A DNA stretch of 64,000 nt from NCBI RefSeq assembly GCF_913777145.1, contig NZ_CAJYPS010000009.1:53439-117438 (forward strand), read 5' to 3'. The position numbers and the translations under genes are program-made. A model generated the notes under the pieces. That model made no database searches. It was given only the letters and a program-made list of their open reading frames with translations, and was not told the DNA's origin. This stretch comes from an uncultured Roseateles sp. (GTDB taxonomy: Bacteria > Pseudomonadota > Gammaproteobacteria > Burkholderiales > Burkholderiaceae_C). Shown one piece after another: positions 7,396 through 17,972 of the stretch; position 1 is the stretch's first letter, and every line of letters begins with the position of its first letter.

Positions 7396-9372
7396 TCAGA
7401 TCAGCACGTTGATGATGGCGTCGCCAATGCCCATCAGCGCCGCGCCGGAGATCAGGCCCGCGCAGATGGGCTCCATGCCCTCCACCCAGATGCGGTGGCC
7501 CTGGGTGCCCGGCGTCTTGTGGCGGCGAGCCTGAACCCAGAACAGCACGGCGCCCAGGAACATCATGAAGGTGGCCTGCGGCGGCAGCACCACGCCCAGG
7601 CCTATGGCCACGGCGGACAGGCCCGAGCGGCCCTTGGTGACGATGCGCAGCACCTCGATGACCACGGCTGCCACCGCGGCCACGCCCACCGAGATCAGCA
7701 CCGAGGTCGGCAGGTCGGTCACGCCCTTGGCGATGATGTCGGCCACGCCCTTCCACTGCAGCGCGGCGGGGAAGCCGAACTGGTCGGACACCAGGCCTGC
7801 CACGCTGTAAGCGCCGGTGGCATCGGTCTTCACGAACAGCAGGAAGAACAGCGGCACGCTGGCCAGCACGCCGGCCAGGTTGCCGATGATGTGGCCGATG
7901 GCCTGGTGGCGCGGCTTGCCGCCCAGCATGTAGCCGGGCTTGATGTCGGACAGCAGATTGGCCGCGTTGGACGCGATCTCGGCCGTCATGCCGGCCGGCA
8001 GCAGGTTGGAGCCGGGGTTGCTGCGGTCCAGCGCACCCATGGAGAACTGGGTGATCTTGGACAGCGCGCCGGTGGGCGTCCAGGAGGTCAGCGCCATGGA
8101 GTTGGTGCAGATCACGGTCAGCACGAAGATCAGCGGCAGCGACACGATGGCCAGCCACAGCGGCACGCCGAAGAAGGCGTGCGTGGCCCAGCAGCCCAGC
8201 AGGCCCACGACCGGCACGCCGATCCAGGACACCCACAGCGGCACCTCGATGTGCTTGAGCACGTCCTGGCCACCGCGATCGACCTTGGCCTTGCGCTTGA
8301 ACAGGCCCTTGAAGATCTCGGGCTTGGCCAGCAGCGACACCAGCGCGCCCACCACCATCATGGTCACGGCCCACCACAGCGACCACTGGTTGACGATCTC
8401 CACGCGGCTCAGCGGCACCAGCGCGCCACCCGGGCCTATGCGCGGCGCGATGTCGCCGGCCTGGATCATCAGCGGCGCCAGCACGAAGAAGTTGATCGCC
8501 GTGCCCAGGAAGCAGCTGGCCGCGATGGCCATGCCCATCAGGCCGCCGGTGCCTATCACCGCGGCGTCCACCACCAGGCGCAGGCCCAGCGTGCGGAAGT
8601 CCGTGCCCAGGATGCTGGGGATGAAGCCATGCGCCTTCACGGCCCAGGTGTAGTAGTAGTCGTCCAGGCGGTCATGCAGGTGCCAGGGCTCCACCATGCC
8701 GGCCCACTTGTCCATGGCCAGCAGCTTGAACTGGATGAGCTTCATCCAGCCCTCGCCGCAGATGCCCTGCAGCAGCGCGGCACCGCCGCCGACGATGGCC
8801 AGCAGCTTGGCCTTGAACATGCCCTCGTCGCCCTGGCCGTTGTAGAGCGAGTGCAGCACCACGCCGCAGGCGCGGCCCTCCGGGAACGGCGCCTGGTCTT
8901 CGTTGATGAAGCGGCGCTTCAGCGGGAAGGCCAGCAGCACGCCCACCAGCGACACCAGGAACATCCAGATCGCGATCTGCCACCATTGCGGCACATGACC
9001 GGTCACCATCATGTAGGCCGGCAGGCTGGAGATCAGTGCGGTCGTCACATAGCCCGCCGCGGTCGCGATGGACTGGGTGCAGTTGTTCTCCAGGATGGTG
9101 TAGTCCTGCGCGATGCCCGAGGAATGCAGCGCGCGGAACAGCGCGAACGCCAGGATCACCGAGGTCAGGCCGACCCCCAGCGAGATGCCGGTCTTGGCGC
9201 CGATGTAGAGGCCGGTGGCGGACAGCACGCCGCCCAGCAGAAAGCCGGTGAGTGCGGAGCGCAGCGTCAGCTGCGCCATGTCGCCGCGGAAGACGTTCTT
9301 CAGCCACCACTCGTCCTTTTGGGCGCGTGTCCAGGTGGCGATCTGCTCGTCGGTCAGGTGTTGAAGGGCCAT
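7396..9372 (-). CDS. OPT-family oligopeptide/metal-chelate transporter
   Basis: 658 residues and very hydrophobic, with about 14 to 16 predicted membrane segments, matching the length of bacterial OPT (oligopeptide transporter) proteins. Recognisable stretches are [20 protein letters not shown] near residues 51-70 and the loop [19 protein letters not shown] near 156-174, which is typical of the OPT family's conserved proline-glycine-rich loop. OPT members import small peptides or metal chelates into the cytoplasm; which one here cannot be told. It stands alone between two tRNA genes, all on the minus strand. No strong ribosome-binding site precedes the ATG. Confidence 0.9.
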   Translation of the reverse strand: MALQHLTDEQIATWTRAQKDEWWLKNVFRGDMAQLTLRSALTGFLLGGVLSATGLYIGAKTGISLGVGLTSVILAFALFRALHSSGIAQDYTILENNCTQSIATAAGYVTTALISSLPAYMMVTGHVPQWWQIAIWMFLVSLVGVLLAFPLKRRFINEDQAPFPEGRACGVVLHSLYNGQGDEGMFKAKLLAIVGGGAALLQGICGEGWMKLIQFKLLAMDKWAGMVEPWHLHDRLDDYYYTWAVKAHGFIPSILGTDFRTLGLRLVVDAAVIGTGGLMGMAIAASCFLGTAINFFVLAPLMIQAGDIAPRIGPGGALVPLSRVEIVNQWSLWWAVTMMVVGALVSLLAKPEIFKGLFKRKAKVDRGGQDVLKHIEVPLWVSWIGVPVVGLLGCWATHAFFGVPLWLAIVSLPLIFVLTVICTNSMALTSWTPTGALSKITQFSMGALDRSNPGSNLLPAGMTAEIASNAANLLSDIKPGYMLGGKPRHQAIGHIIGNLAGVLASVPLFFLLFVKTDATGAYSVAGLVSDQFGFPAALQWKGVADIIAKGVTDLPTSVLISVGVAAVAAVVIEVLRIVTKGRSGLSAVAIGLGVVLPPQATFMMFLGAVLFWVQARRHKTPGTQGHRIWVEGMEPICAGLISGAALMGIGDAIINVLI

Positions 9373-9482
9373 GAATCGCGGGCGGGGCTTGTGGCCTCAC
9401 CGGAAGGGAACAAAAGCTGCGGATTGTCCAGGGCCGACCCGCGTTGACACAGCGGGGATGCCCGCAGCGCGACGGACTCACA

Positions 9483-9519
9483 AAAAGAAAACCCGCCGCA
9501 GGCAAAGCCGGCGGCGGGT
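9483..9519 (-). terminator. Intrinsic terminator of tRNA-Pro
   Basis: On the minus strand, 9-bp arms ACCCGCCGC (9519-9511) and GCGGCGGGT (9499-9491) enclose an 11-base loop and are followed by TTTTCTTTTT (9491-9482). It starts 10 bases after the tRNA 3' end and fits a Rho-independent terminator. Confidence 0.85.
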
Positions 9520-9528
9520 CATGTCTTG

Positions 9529-9605
9529 TGGTCGGGGCGGCGGGATTCGAACTCGCGACCCTCTGCTCCCAAAGCAGATGCGCTACCAGGCTGCGCTACG
9601 CCCCG
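9529..9605 (-). tRNA. tRNA-Pro (UGG anticodon)
   Basis: Read on the minus strand, a 77-base cloverleaf with encoded CCA: acceptor CGGGGCG/CGCCCCG, anticodon arm TCTGC-TTTGGGA-GCAGA giving anticodon TGG, T loop TTCGAAT, discriminator A. Followed by a clear terminator. Confidence 0.97.
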
Positions 9606-9620
9606 ACGAAGCTGCGCATT

Positions 9621-12600
9621 CTAGCCGCATTCGACGAAGCGCCCGGTGCCGCTGATCAGCGCGGCCCGCACCGGCTCGCCGGGCTGCAGTGCACGCACCG
9701 CCTCGACATAGTCGCGCAGCTGCTGCTGATAGGCCGGTTCGTGCTCGGGCGTAGCCCCCAGCTTGTAGTCCAGCACCCACCAGCAGCCGTCGTCCAGCAG
9801 CACCAGGCGGTCGATGCGACGGTCCTCGCCTGCCACGCCTATGGCCACCTCGTTGCCGGCCCAGCGCAGCCGCGCCGCATCGAAGAAGGGCTGGCAGTCG
9901 GGGCTGGCCAGGATGGCGCGCACCGCCGCGTCCAGCCGCTTGCGCGCGGCCGCGTCCAGCCCGAAGGCCTGGGCCGAGGCGGCGATCAGCGGCTCAAGCG
10001 CCTGGGTCTGGCCCGGCGCGCTGGCCCATTCCAGCGCACGGTGCAGCGCCTCGCCCAGACGCGCCTGGGCCGCGTCGTCCGCCGCATTGCCGCTGCGCTC
10101 GGGCCGGGCCACCGCCTGCCAGCGCGGCAGCTCGCGCAGCTTCACCGGCGGCAGCAAGACCTGGCCCTGCTGCGGCGCGGTGATCGGCGGCGCCAGCGGC
10201 TGGGCCAGCGGCGCCATGCGCGCCCACCAGCTGCCGTCCGACGCCCCGCGACGCGGCGGCGTGCGGCTGAGGATGAGACGGCGGCGCGCACGCGTCATCG
10301 CCACATAGAGCGCATGCAGCTCCTCGCGGTCGCGCAGCGCACGCTCCGAGTCCACCAGCGCCTGCAGCGACGGAGGCGGGCGGCGCTCCGAGGCCATGAA
10401 GGCCAGGCAAGTGGGCGCGGCCGCATCCACCGGCCAGTCGACCGCCAGCGACAGCGTATCGGCCTTGGGCGGCGCGGCATCCGCGTCCAGCAGGATCACC
10501 ACCTCGGCCTCCAGACCCTTGGCGCCGTGCACGGTCAGCAGCTGCACCGCGTCATCGCCCGGCAGCGGCGTGACCTTGGGCGGCCGGGCGCGCAGCGCGC
10601 GCACAAAGCCGTAGAGCTCGGCAAAGCGTCCGCCGTCCAGCGCCAGCGCGGCCTGCAGCAGTGCCTGCACCGCCTGCACCCGGTGCGCGGCCTCGGCCGG
10701 CGGCGCCACGGCCAGCAGGCGGGCGATCAGCTCACCCTCGTGCACGATGCGGTCCAGCAGCTCGTGCGGCGTGCTGCGCGCCGCCTCCACCCGCCAGGCG
10801 GACAGCAGACGCTGCGCGCGCCGCAGCGGCTCGGGGGCGTCAGGTCTGGCGGCCAGCTCGTCCAGCGCCGCCCACCAGCTGCGCCGCGGGCCCGGCTCGG
10901 CGCGGCCCAGCCAGGCCACACCGCCGGCCGCCTCGGCCAGCTGCAGCAGCGCGGCCTCGTCCAGCCCGAACAGCGGGCTGCGCAACGCCCGCGCCAGCGA
11001 CAGCGCATGGCCGGGCGAGGCCAGCGCGTCCAGCAGCGCGATCAGGTCCTGCGCGTCCGGCAGGTCGGTGAGACGCTTGTCCTCCGGCGCCAGGTGCGGG
11101 ATGCCGGCCGCCAGCAGCGCCTCGGCCAATTGGCGCAGCGGCTCGCGCTTGCGCGCCAGCACGAAGATCTCGCCGGGCCGCAGGCCCTCGCCCATCAGCT
11201 GGCGCAGCAGGGCCACGACGCGCTCGCACTCGGGCGCGCGGCGGGTCTGCTCGGCCTCGTGGCGCGGCTCGGTCAGGCTGGGCCGCCAGCGCAGCGGGTC
11301 GGCCGCGACGCCGTCGTCGGCGGCCAGCGCCGGGCCGTCCAGCGCGAACAGGCCGCAGCCCGGCTCGGGCTGGCGCTCGGTGGTGTGGACGCGAAAGCCC
11401 GGCAGCTGGCCGTCGAACACGCGGTTCACCGCCTCCAGCACCTCGGCCGCGTTGCGGCGCGTGTGGTCACAGGCCAGCGTGACGCCGCCCAGGCCCTCGC
11501 GCACGAACTCGGCAGCCGCGGCGAACACCCGCGGCTCGGCCCGGCGGAAGCGGTAGATGCTCTGCTTGGGGTCGCCCACGACGAAGACCGCGATGCGGCT
11601 GGAGCCCGCGCCCGCGTAGGCGCTGAGCCAGCCGTGCAAGGCCTGCCACTGCAGCGGGCTGGTGTCCTGGAACTCATCCACCAGCAGATGGCGAATGCGC
11701 GCCCCCAGACGCTGCTGCACCCAGCCGGCCAGCTCGGGGCGCGCCAGCAGCGCCAGCGCGCCGCGCTCCAGGTCGTTCATGTCCACCAGGCCGCGCTCGG
11801 CCTTCAGCGCCTCGAACTCCTGCACCAGCACCACCGCCAGCCGCGCCATGCGGCCGTGCTCGACCGCGGCCTCGTGCTGCGCAATGTCCGCCGCGATGCG
11901 CTCCAGCGCGTCCACCGCGTCCAGCTGCTCGGGCGAGTCGCCCAGGCCCTTCTTGGGCGTACCGGTCTTGGTGAACAGCGCGGCCCACAGCGCGGCGAAC
12001 GCAGCGCCATCGTCCGTCAGCCCCAGCGCCTGCTCGATGGCGCTGGCCGCATCTCGCGCCTTCACGCCCTTGGCCTGGCCCAGCTGCAGCGCAAGAGCCG
12101 CCAGCCGCGGGCGCAGGCCGGCCAACGTCGCCAGCGGCTCGGGCACGTCGGGCAGGCTGCCGGCCAGCACACCGGCGCGCTCGGCCAGGCGCAGCTCCAC
12201 GCGGCGCGAAAACGCGGCCAGCAGCCATTCGCGCAGGTTGTGGCGGCCGCGTGCCAGCGTCATCGCCTGGTAGTCCTCACGCAGCGCGTCGTCGGCCAGC
12301 ACGGCCTCGTGGAAGCGCCGCCACAGCGGCGGCAGCCACTCGGCCTCGTCCTCGATCAGCTGCAGCTCGACTGACAGGCCCTCGGCCTGCAGCAGGTCCA
12401 GCGGCGCGGCCCGCAGCAGCTGCGAGAACCAGCCGTGGAAGGTGCGTATCTCCACCGGCCGGCCGCCCTTGAGCAGCGCCTCCTGCAGCCCGGCCAGGCG
12501 AGGTGCGGCGGCGCGCGCCTGGTCCTCGGCCATGCCGCGCGCCACCAGCGCGTCCACGCGCTGGGCCTCGTCGGCGGCCGCGAACTCGGCCAGCCACTCC

Positions 12601-12836
12601 AGCAGGCGCTCGCGCATCTCGCCCGCCGCCTTGCGGGTGAAGGTGATGGCGACGATCTCCTCGGGGGCGGCGCCGTCCAGCAGCGCGCGCAGGATGCGCG
12701 ACACCAGCATCCAGGTCTTGCCCGCTCCCGCGCAGGCCTCCACCACGGCGCTGCGCGCGGGGTCGCAGGCGAACTGGTAGAAGCGCTCGCGCGGCACGCG
12801 CTCGCCGTTGGCGTAGTAGGCGTACATCGTGCTCAT
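9621..12836 (-). CDS. addA: AddA-type helicase-nuclease (UvrD/RecB family)
   Basis: 1071 residues. Superfamily 1A helicase motifs are present: Walker A AGAGKT at 36-41, [15 protein letters not shown] (motif Ia), [17 protein letters not shown] (motif II, DEFQD), [16 protein letters not shown] (motif III) and [15 protein letters not shown] (motif V/VI region). The C-terminus carries a PD-(D/E)XK-type nuclease core ending LDYKLG. With AddB it unwinds and resects double-strand DNA ends for RecA-dependent repair. Its ATG overlaps the addB stop (ATGA at 12833-12836). The addB-addA-trxA-rho order is usual in betaproteobacteria. Confidence 0.93.
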   Translation of the reverse strand: MSTMYAYYANGERVPRERFYQFACDPARSAVVEACAGAGKTWMLVSRILRALLDGAAPEEIVAITFTRKAAGEMRERLLEWLAEFAAADEAQRVDALVARGMAEDQARAAAPRLAGLQEALLKGGRPVEIRTFHGWFSQLLRAAPLDLLQAEGLSVELQLIEDEAEWLPPLWRRFHEAVLADDALREDYQAMTLARGRHNLREWLLAAFSRRVELRLAERAGVLAGSLPDVPEPLATLAGLRPRLAALALQLGQAKGVKARDAASAIEQALGLTDDGAAFAALWAALFTKTGTPKKGLGDSPEQLDAVDALERIAADIAQHEAAVEHGRMARLAVVLVQEFEALKAERGLVDMNDLERGALALLARPELAGWVQQRLGARIRHLLVDEFQDTSPLQWQALHGWLSAYAGAGSSRIAVFVVGDPKQSIYRFRRAEPRVFAAAAEFVREGLGGVTLACDHTRRNAAEVLEAVNRVFDGQLPGFRVHTTERQPEPGCGLFALDGPALAADDGVAADPLRWRPSLTEPRHEAEQTRRAPECERVVALLRQLMGEGLRPGEIFVLARKREPLRQLAEALLAAGIPHLAPEDKRLTDLPDAQDLIALLDALASPGHALSLARALRSPLFGLDEAALLQLAEAAGGVAWLGRAEPGPRRSWWAALDELAARPDAPEPLRRAQRLLSAWRVEAARSTPHELLDRIVHEGELIARLLAVAPPAEAAHRVQAVQALLQAALALDGGRFAELYGFVRALRARPPKVTPLPGDDAVQLLTVHGAKGLEAEVVILLDADAAPPKADTLSLAVDWPVDAAAPTCLAFMASERRPPPSLQALVDSERALRDREELHALYVAMTRARRRLILSRTPPRRGASDGSWWARMAPLAQPLAPPITAPQQGQVLLPPVKLRELPRWQAVARPERSGNAADDAAQARLGEALHRALEWASAPGQTQALEPLIAASAQAFGLDAAARKRLDAAVRAILASPDCQPFFDAARLRWAGNEVAIGVAGEDRRIDRLVLLDDGCWWVLDYKLGATPEHEPAYQQQLRDYVEAVRALQPGEPVRAALISGTGRFVECG

Positions 12837-15424
12837 GCGGCCTCCTCGGGCGGCGTGGACACCTGGTGCCAGTCGTCACGGCGGCACAGGCCGCGCGCCT
12901 CGCAGAATTCGCAGGCGCTGCCCTCACCCAGCGCCGGCAACGGCGCACCCTGCAGCACCGCGCCCAGGTCGGCCTGCAGGCCATCACGCAGCGCGATCGC
13001 GGTGGCCGCCACCGCCTGGTGAGGCACAGCCACCACGCCATCGGAACTCTCCAGCGCCAGGTAGGCGGCGGCCAGGTCCGGTGTCGCGTCCATCAGCAGC
13101 GCATAGACCGCCAGCTGCGCGTCCTCCAGCGGCTCGGCCACACGGGCCTTGAGGCCGGCCAGGCTGCCGGTCTTGTAGTCCAGCAGCCAGCGTTGCGCAC
13201 CGGCGCTGTCGATGCGGTCGATGCGACCCTTGATCTCCAGCGCCTCCAGCTGCGCCGCGAACGGCCGGCAGCTGCGCTCCACCTCGCCGTCCACAAAGGC
13301 CTGGCCCTGGGCCTGCACCTCGGTCCACCAGCGCAGATAGTGCGGCAGCACGCGCTCGAAGGCGGCGCGCCAGGGCAGGAAGTCGGCCGCATCCAGCCCC
13401 TGGCTCTCGGCATCGGCCGCGGCGCGCAGCCGGCTCTCGTCGTCGCCCTCGGCCGGCGTGGTGTGGAAGCGGTGCAGTACCGCGTGCAGCCAGGTGCCGT
13501 AGTCGCGCTTGTCCAGCTCGCCCTCCAGCTCCTCGGCCTCGCGCAGGCCCAGCACATGGCGGGTGAAGAACTGGTAGGGGCAGCGCCGCAGCGCCTCCAC
13601 CGCGCTGGCGCTGAGCGCGGCCGGCAGCGGCACGCCGGTGGCCGCCGCGCGCGGCACCGCAAGACCCGGCACCTCGCGCGCCTCGCGCGGGTCCGACCAG
13701 GGTTGCAGCGGCGACGGCCGCCCGGCGCGCTGCGCGGCGGCCACCAGGCGGCCCAGCAGCGGGCTGGGCGCCAGCGGTTCGGCGCCGGCGCGGGTGCAGC
13801 GCAGCAGCGTCAGCACCGGCGCACGCAGCGCCTGCGCAAAGGCCTGGGCCTCGGCCTCGCGCTGCGCGGCCGGCGTGGGCAGGCCCAGCGCCTCGGCATC
13901 GGCGTCGCTCAGCAACGCCAGACCGCGGCCGCCGCGGCCCAGCGTGTCGGCATCGGCGCCGGGCAGCACCAGCGCACCAAAGGGCCGCGCCATCGCACGC
14001 ACCAGCGGCGTGATGACCACCGGCGCGCCCTGCCCCTCGCCGGGCACGAACTGGCCGGCCTCCAGCACCTCGGTGGCCCAGTGCAGAAAGCCCGCACCAT
14101 CCAGCGGCGTGGCCTCGAACAAGGCCTCGTGCGCGCTGCCCGGCCAGGGTGCACGCGACAGCCACAGCGCCTCCAGCACCTCGGCCGCGCCCTCCAGGCC
14201 GGCCAGCGGCTCGGGGCCCAGCGCACGGCGCAGGTCCTGCAGCCATTGGTCCAGCCGACGACGCCCGCCGGCCAGCGGCGCCAGCGCCTGGCGGCGCGCA
14301 CGCCACAGGCCGGCGCCGGGCAGGCGCTCCAGACCGTCCAGGGATTCAGGTCGGCGCAGCTGCCAGCGCCGGCAATAAGCCTCCAGCGCATCCAGCACCG
14401 CGCCCTGCTCGGCCGCCTGCTCGGGCCGCAGCTCGCGCTTGAGCCAGGCGAGCCAGTCGTCCAGGCTGCCCCCCAGGGCCGCACGCAGCAGCGCCATCAA
14501 GGTGGATGCGGCCGGCGTGGTGGCCAGGGTCCAGCCGGTTTCGTCATGCAGCGGCACCTGCTGGCGCGCCAGCAGCGCCCGCACGCGACGCATGGCCACG
14601 CGGTCCTGCGCGATCAGCGCCACCGGCGAGCGGCCCTCGGCCAGGTGTTGCAGCACGGCCGCCGCGCTGCATTGCGCCAGCTCTTCGGCGTCGGCGCAGC
14701 GGGCCTCCTCCACCCGGGCATCCGGCGCGGCCAGCGTGTCCAGGTCCAGGTTGGCATCCAGCCACAGCGCGGGCACGTCGGCGCGCGCCAGCAGGTGGCG
14801 CGCCAGCGGGTCGGCCGGGCCCAGTTGCAGCACCATCCAGGCGCTGGGCCGGTGGCGGAACAAGGTATCGGTGGCGGGCACGCGCTCGTCGGACTCGGCC
14901 CAGGCCAGGGCCACCAGCAGCAGCGCGCGCTCGGTGCTGACCAGCGGGTCGGCGCTGAGGCGCTCGCGGGCCGCCGCGAAGTAGGCGGGCCGGTCTTCGG
15001 GTGCGCGCTGCGCTGCGGCGCGCGCCAGCGCATGGGCGGCCTCCACCAGCCGCGCCAGCGCCAGGCGATAGGCGCGCGGGTCGCTGCGGCGCAGCGCTTG
15101 GGCCCAGCTCTGACCGGCCAGCAGGCCGTCGGCAGCGAGAGCGTCCACCGGCGCGTCGAAACTGATCTGGCCGGGACTGGCCAGGCCGGTGGGGCCCAGC
15201 GTGGACGCCAGGCTGTGGGTGGTGGCCAGCTGCGGCATCCAGCCGCCCTCGGCCAGCCAGGCGCGCCGCGCCAGCACCAGTTGCTGCGCAAAAGGCAGCA
15301 GCAGCACCGCGTCGCGCGCCAGCGCGCCCTGCTGAGCCAGCCAACTGTTGCATTCACGCGCCAGACGGCGCCAGAACCCCGAGATGTCCTCGCCGGGCCT
15401 CAGCCCGAGCTCCAAGTATTGCAA
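12833..15424 (-). CDS. addB: AddB-type PD-(D/E)XK nuclease subunit
   Basis: 863 residues, with a degenerate helicase-like N-terminal half and a C-terminal nuclease. The nuclease core [21 protein letters not shown] is visible (in two parts, GRIDRID and LLDYKTGS), and cysteines at CPYQFF and [10 protein letters not shown] near the end fit the Fe-S cluster that staples AddB-type nucleases. The start is a TTG (15424-15422) with GGAGG about 8 bases upstream; no ATG is available before the conserved N-terminus. Works as heterodimer with the overlapping addA product in DNA end resection. Transcribed away from trxA across a short divergent region. Confidence 0.9.
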   Translation of the reverse strand: MQYLELGLRPGEDISGFWRRLARECNSWLAQQGALARDAVLLLPFAQQLVLARRAWLAEGGWMPQLATTHSLASTLGPTGLASPGQISFDAPVDALAADGLLAGQSWAQALRRSDPRAYRLALARLVEAAHALARAAAQRAPEDRPAYFAAARERLSADPLVSTERALLLVALAWAESDERVPATDTLFRHRPSAWMVLQLGPADPLARHLLARADVPALWLDANLDLDTLAAPDARVEEARCADAEELAQCSAAAVLQHLAEGRSPVALIAQDRVAMRRVRALLARQQVPLHDETGWTLATTPAASTLMALLRAALGGSLDDWLAWLKRELRPEQAAEQGAVLDALEAYCRRWQLRRPESLDGLERLPGAGLWRARRQALAPLAGGRRRLDQWLQDLRRALGPEPLAGLEGAAEVLEALWLSRAPWPGSAHEALFEATPLDGAGFLHWATEVLEAGQFVPGEGQGAPVVITPLVRAMARPFGALVLPGADADTLGRGGRGLALLSDADAEALGLPTPAAQREAEAQAFAQALRAPVLTLLRCTRAGAEPLAPSPLLGRLVAAAQRAGRPSPLQPWSDPREAREVPGLAVPRAAATGVPLPAALSASAVEALRRCPYQFFTRHVLGLREAEELEGELDKRDYGTWLHAVLHRFHTTPAEGDDESRLRAAADAESQGLDAADFLPWRAAFERVLPHYLRWWTEVQAQGQAFVDGEVERSCRPFAAQLEALEIKGRIDRIDSAGAQRWLLDYKTGSLAGLKARVAEPLEDAQLAVYALLMDATPDLAAAYLALESSDGVVAVPHQAVAATAIALRDGLQADLGAVLQGAPLPALGEGSACEFCEARGLCRRDDWHQVSTPPEEAA

Positions 15425-15567
15425 TCCGGGCCTCCCGCCCCATCTATCGCCTCCAACGCGGTCATCCCCAGCGGCCGTCCGGTCAAAGGCTCTATGTCAC
15501 AATGATTTTGCCTTTCAGGACGGCGCCGGGTGGCGGCCTCCAACCCTCCCAGGCGAAGGATTTCCCC

Positions 15568-15897
15568 ATGAGCAGCGAACTGATCAAACATGTTTCCGAT
15601 GCGTCGTTCGACGGCGATGTGATCCAGTCCGGCAAGCCGGTGCTGGTCGACTACTGGGCCGAATGGTGCGGCCCCTGCAAGATGATTGCCCCCATCCTGG
15701 ACGACGTGTCCAAGGAATATGACGGCAAGCTGCAGATCGCCAAGATGAATGTCGACGAGAACCGCGAAGTGCCGGCCAAGTTCGGCATCCGCGGCATCCC
15801 CACGCTGATGCTGTTCAAGAACGGCCAGCTGGCCGCGACCAAGGTCGGCGCGCTGTCCAAGGCACAGTTGACCGCCTTCATCGACGCGAACCTATAA
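15568..15897 (+). CDS. trxA: Thioredoxin 1
   Basis: 109 residues, the standard thioredoxin length. Active site WCGPC with C34 and C37, cis-proline in GIPTLMLF (P78), and the conserved FxNG loop. It reduces disulfides of cytoplasmic proteins using electrons from thioredoxin reductase. The start at 15568 (MSSELIKHV) follows GAAGGA and matches the family; an upstream in-frame ATG at 15502 adds a non-conserved tail. Its last codons and stop also contain the probable rho promoter. Confidence 0.97.
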   Translation: MSSELIKHVSDASFDGDVIQSGKPVLVDYWAEWCGPCKMIAPILDDVSKEYDGKLQIAKMNVDENREVPAKFGIRGIPTLMLFKNGQLAATKVGALSKAQLTAFIDANL

Positions 15898-15898
15898 T
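15868..15898 (+). promoter_or_regulatory. Probable rho promoter inside the 3' end of trxA
   Basis: TTGACC (15868-15873) and a perfect TATAAT (15893-15898) are separated by 19 bases; the -10 overlaps the trxA stop. Spacing is slightly long but the hexamers are strong. It would give rho a leader of about 240 bases. Confidence 0.6.
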
Positions 15899-16143
15899 CG
15901 CGTTCAACTGCTGCGGATCTGCTGGCGCCTCCCGGCGCCAGGCCCGCAGTAGCAAAGCCAACACGCCCCGGGTGCCCATAGCGCCCCTCAGCGTGGACTC
16001 GGCAGCCCCTCCCAACGTATTTCGTGCCCTGTTGGCTCACCGCTGGTGAGCTTTGTTGCTTAGGGCCGCTCTCCGGGACACGGGCGCCGCAGTGTCAGTC
16101 GTTGTGCCTTGGCAGGCCCTCGGCCCCTCACGGGTGTTCACCC
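15899..16143 (+). other. rho leader region with stem-loops
   Basis: 245 bases without a gene between trxA and rho. It contains a stem TGGCGCC/GGCGCCA (15923-15929, 15934-15940) nested within CTGCGG/CCGCAG (15911-15916, 15944-15949), and a second stem GCTCACC/GGTGAGC (16035-16041, 16045-16051) followed by TTTGTTG. rho is autogenously attenuated through its leader in E. coli; a similar role here is inference. Confidence 0.5.
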
Positions 16144-17409
16144 ATGCATCTTTCCGAACTCAAAGCGCTCCACGTTTCCGCCCTGATCAAGATGGGCGAG
16201 GAGCTGGAGATCGACAACGTCACCCGCCTGCGCAAGCAGGAGCTGATGTTCGCCATCATGAAGAAGCGCGCCAAGGCCGGCGAGCAGGTCTTCGGCGATG
16301 GCGTGCTCGAGGTGCTGCCGGACGGCTTCGGCTTCCTGCGCTCCATCGAGGCCAGCTACATGGCGTCGACCGACGACATCTATCTGTCGCCCAGCCAGAT
16401 CCGCCGCTTCAACCTGCACACCGGGGACCTGGTGGAAGGCGAAGTGCGCGTGCCCAAGGACGGCGAGCGTTACTTCGCTCTCGTGAAGGTGGACCGTGTG
16501 AACGGTCAGACGCCGGAGGAGAGCAAGAACAAGATCATGTTCGAGAACCTGACGCCCTTGTTCCCCAAGGAGCAGTTCAAGCTCGAGCGTGAAGGCTTCA
16601 AGGGCGAAGAGAACATCACCGGCCGCATCATCGACCTGATCGCGCCCATCGGCAAAGGTCAGCGCGCGCTGATCGTGTCGCAGCCCAAGACCGGCAAGAC
16701 CGAGATGATGAAGAGCCTGGCGCATGCGCTGGTGGCCAATCATCCGGACTGCCACCTGATCGTGCTGCTGGTGGACGAGCGCCCCGAGGAAGTGACCGAG
16801 ATGCTGCGCACCGTGCGCGGCGAGGTCATCAGCTCGACCTTCGACGAGCCCGCCGCCCGCCACGTGCAGGTCGCCGAGATGGTGATCGAGCGCGCCAAGC
16901 GCCTGGTGGAGCTCAAGAAGGACGTGATCATCCTGCTGGACTCGATCACCCGCCTGGCCCGCGCCTACAACAACGTGCTGCCCAGCTCCGGCAAGGTGCT
17001 GACCGGCGGCGTGGACGCCAATGCGCTGCAGCGCCCCAAGCGCTTCTTCGGCGCGGCGCGCAACATCGAGGAAGGCGGCTCGCTGACCATCATCGGCACG
17101 GCGCTGATCGACACCGGCTCCAAGATGGACGAGGTGATCTACGAAGAGTTCAAGGGCACCGGCAACTGCGAAATCCACCTGGATCGCCGCATGGCCGAGA
17201 AGCGGGTCTACCCGTCCATCATGATCAACAAGTCCGGCACGCGCCGCGAAGAGCTGCTGCTCAAGCCGGAGATCCTGCAAAAGAGCTGGATCCTGCGCAA
17301 GCTGCTCTACAACATGGACGAGATCGAGGCGATGGAGTTCATCCTCGACAAGATGAAGGCATCGAAGAACAACCTGGACTTCTTCGACATGATGCGGCGC
17401 GGCGGGTAA
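16144..17409 (+). CDS. rho: Transcription termination factor Rho
   Basis: 421 residues. N-terminal RNA-binding domain with the cold-shock-like motif DGFGFLRS (60-67), then the RecA-type ATPase with Walker A SQPKTGKT (179-186), [16 protein letters not shown], Walker [18 protein letters not shown] (Q-loop region follows) and a C-terminal arginine-rich [12 protein letters not shown]. The hexamer tracks along nascent RNA and releases RNA polymerase. The start at 16144 (MHLSELKAL) is the conserved N-terminus of betaproteobacterial Rho; the frame is open 40 codons further upstream, without conservation. Followed by rpmE2. Confidence 0.97.
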   Translation: MHLSELKALHVSALIKMGEELEIDNVTRLRKQELMFAIMKKRAKAGEQVFGDGVLEVLPDGFGFLRSIEASYMASTDDIYLSPSQIRRFNLHTGDLVEGEVRVPKDGERYFALVKVDRVNGQTPEESKNKIMFENLTPLFPKEQFKLEREGFKGEENITGRIIDLIAPIGKGQRALIVSQPKTGKTEMMKSLAHALVANHPDCHLIVLLVDERPEEVTEMLRTVRGEVISSTFDEPAARHVQVAEMVIERAKRLVELKKDVIILLDSITRLARAYNNVLPSSGKVLTGGVDANALQRPKRFFGAARNIEEGGSLTIIGTALIDTGSKMDEVIYEEFKGTGNCEIHLDRRMAEKRVYPSIMINKSGTRREELLLKPEILQKSWILRKLLYNMDEIEAMEFILDKMKASKNNLDFFDMMRRGG

Positions 17410-17542
17410 CTTCAGCCCCAGCTAGCCAAACCGCAGGGAAGACCGCTACAATCGCAGGTTTTCCGCCCAGACACCTTCGGAAAGTGCGCCGCACGCAGCG
17501 GCGTGGCTCCCGACAAATTGCCCCAGAGGCCCAGAGGTTCCC

Positions 17543-17800
17543 ATGAAAGAAGGCATTCACCCCAACTACCGCGACGTGGTGTTCGTTGACCAGTCCAACG
17601 GCTTCCAGTTCGTGACCCGCTCCACCGTGCAGACCAAGGAAACCATCGAACTCGATGGCAAGACCCTGCCCCTGGTGAAGCTGGAAACCACCAGCGAATC
17701 GCACCCCTTCTACACGGGCACGCAAAAGAGCGTGGACAACCTGGGCGGTCGCGTCGAGAAGTTCCGCAACAAGTTCGCTCGCGTCGGCATCAAGAAGTAA
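17543..17800 (+). CDS. rpmE2: 50S ribosomal protein L31 type B
   Basis: 85 residues beginning [10 protein letters not shown], typical of L31 type B. It lacks the CxxC pairs of the zinc-binding L31, as type B (zinc-independent) forms do, and so can replace zinc-L31 when zinc is short. GAGGTTCCC lies just upstream of the ATG, and a TACAAT at 17447-17452 could be its -10 element. A strong intrinsic terminator follows. Its place directly after rho is typical for betaproteobacteria. Confidence 0.95.
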   Translation: MKEGIHPNYRDVVFVDQSNGFQFVTRSTVQTKETIELDGKTLPLVKLETTSESHPFYTGTQKSVDNLGGRVEKFRNKFARVGIKK

Positions 17801-17830
17801 TGACCGCGGCCTCGGCCGCCGTCGCGCAAA

Positions 17831-17853
17831 GGGCAGCCGAGGCTGCCCTTTTT
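17831..17853 (+). terminator. Intrinsic terminator after rpmE2
   Basis: GGGCAGC-CGAG-GCTGCCC followed by TTTTT (17849-17853): a perfect 7-bp stem, tetraloop and T-run 30 bases after the rpmE2 stop. Confidence 0.92.
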
Positions 17854-17972
17854 CGTTTCCGCTCCGCGCGCCTGTGGCGTGCCAGCGTCTCGGCCCGGTC
17901 TGCTGACAGGCTTTTGCCAGGTCGGCCACCGTTTGACGGCATCATGCCGCCAGCCCAACCTGCCCTCCGCGT

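Noticed and set aside
7495..9447. 650-codon plus-strand frame opposite the OPT transporter, and similar long frames opposite addA, addB, ftsH, carB, pstB and the ABC genes
   Set aside because: All are Arg/His/Gln/Gly-rich shadows typical of antisense frames in 70% GC DNA, without family motifs.
17543..17800. L31 without zinc-binding cysteines
   Set aside because: This is the standard type B form, not a mutation.
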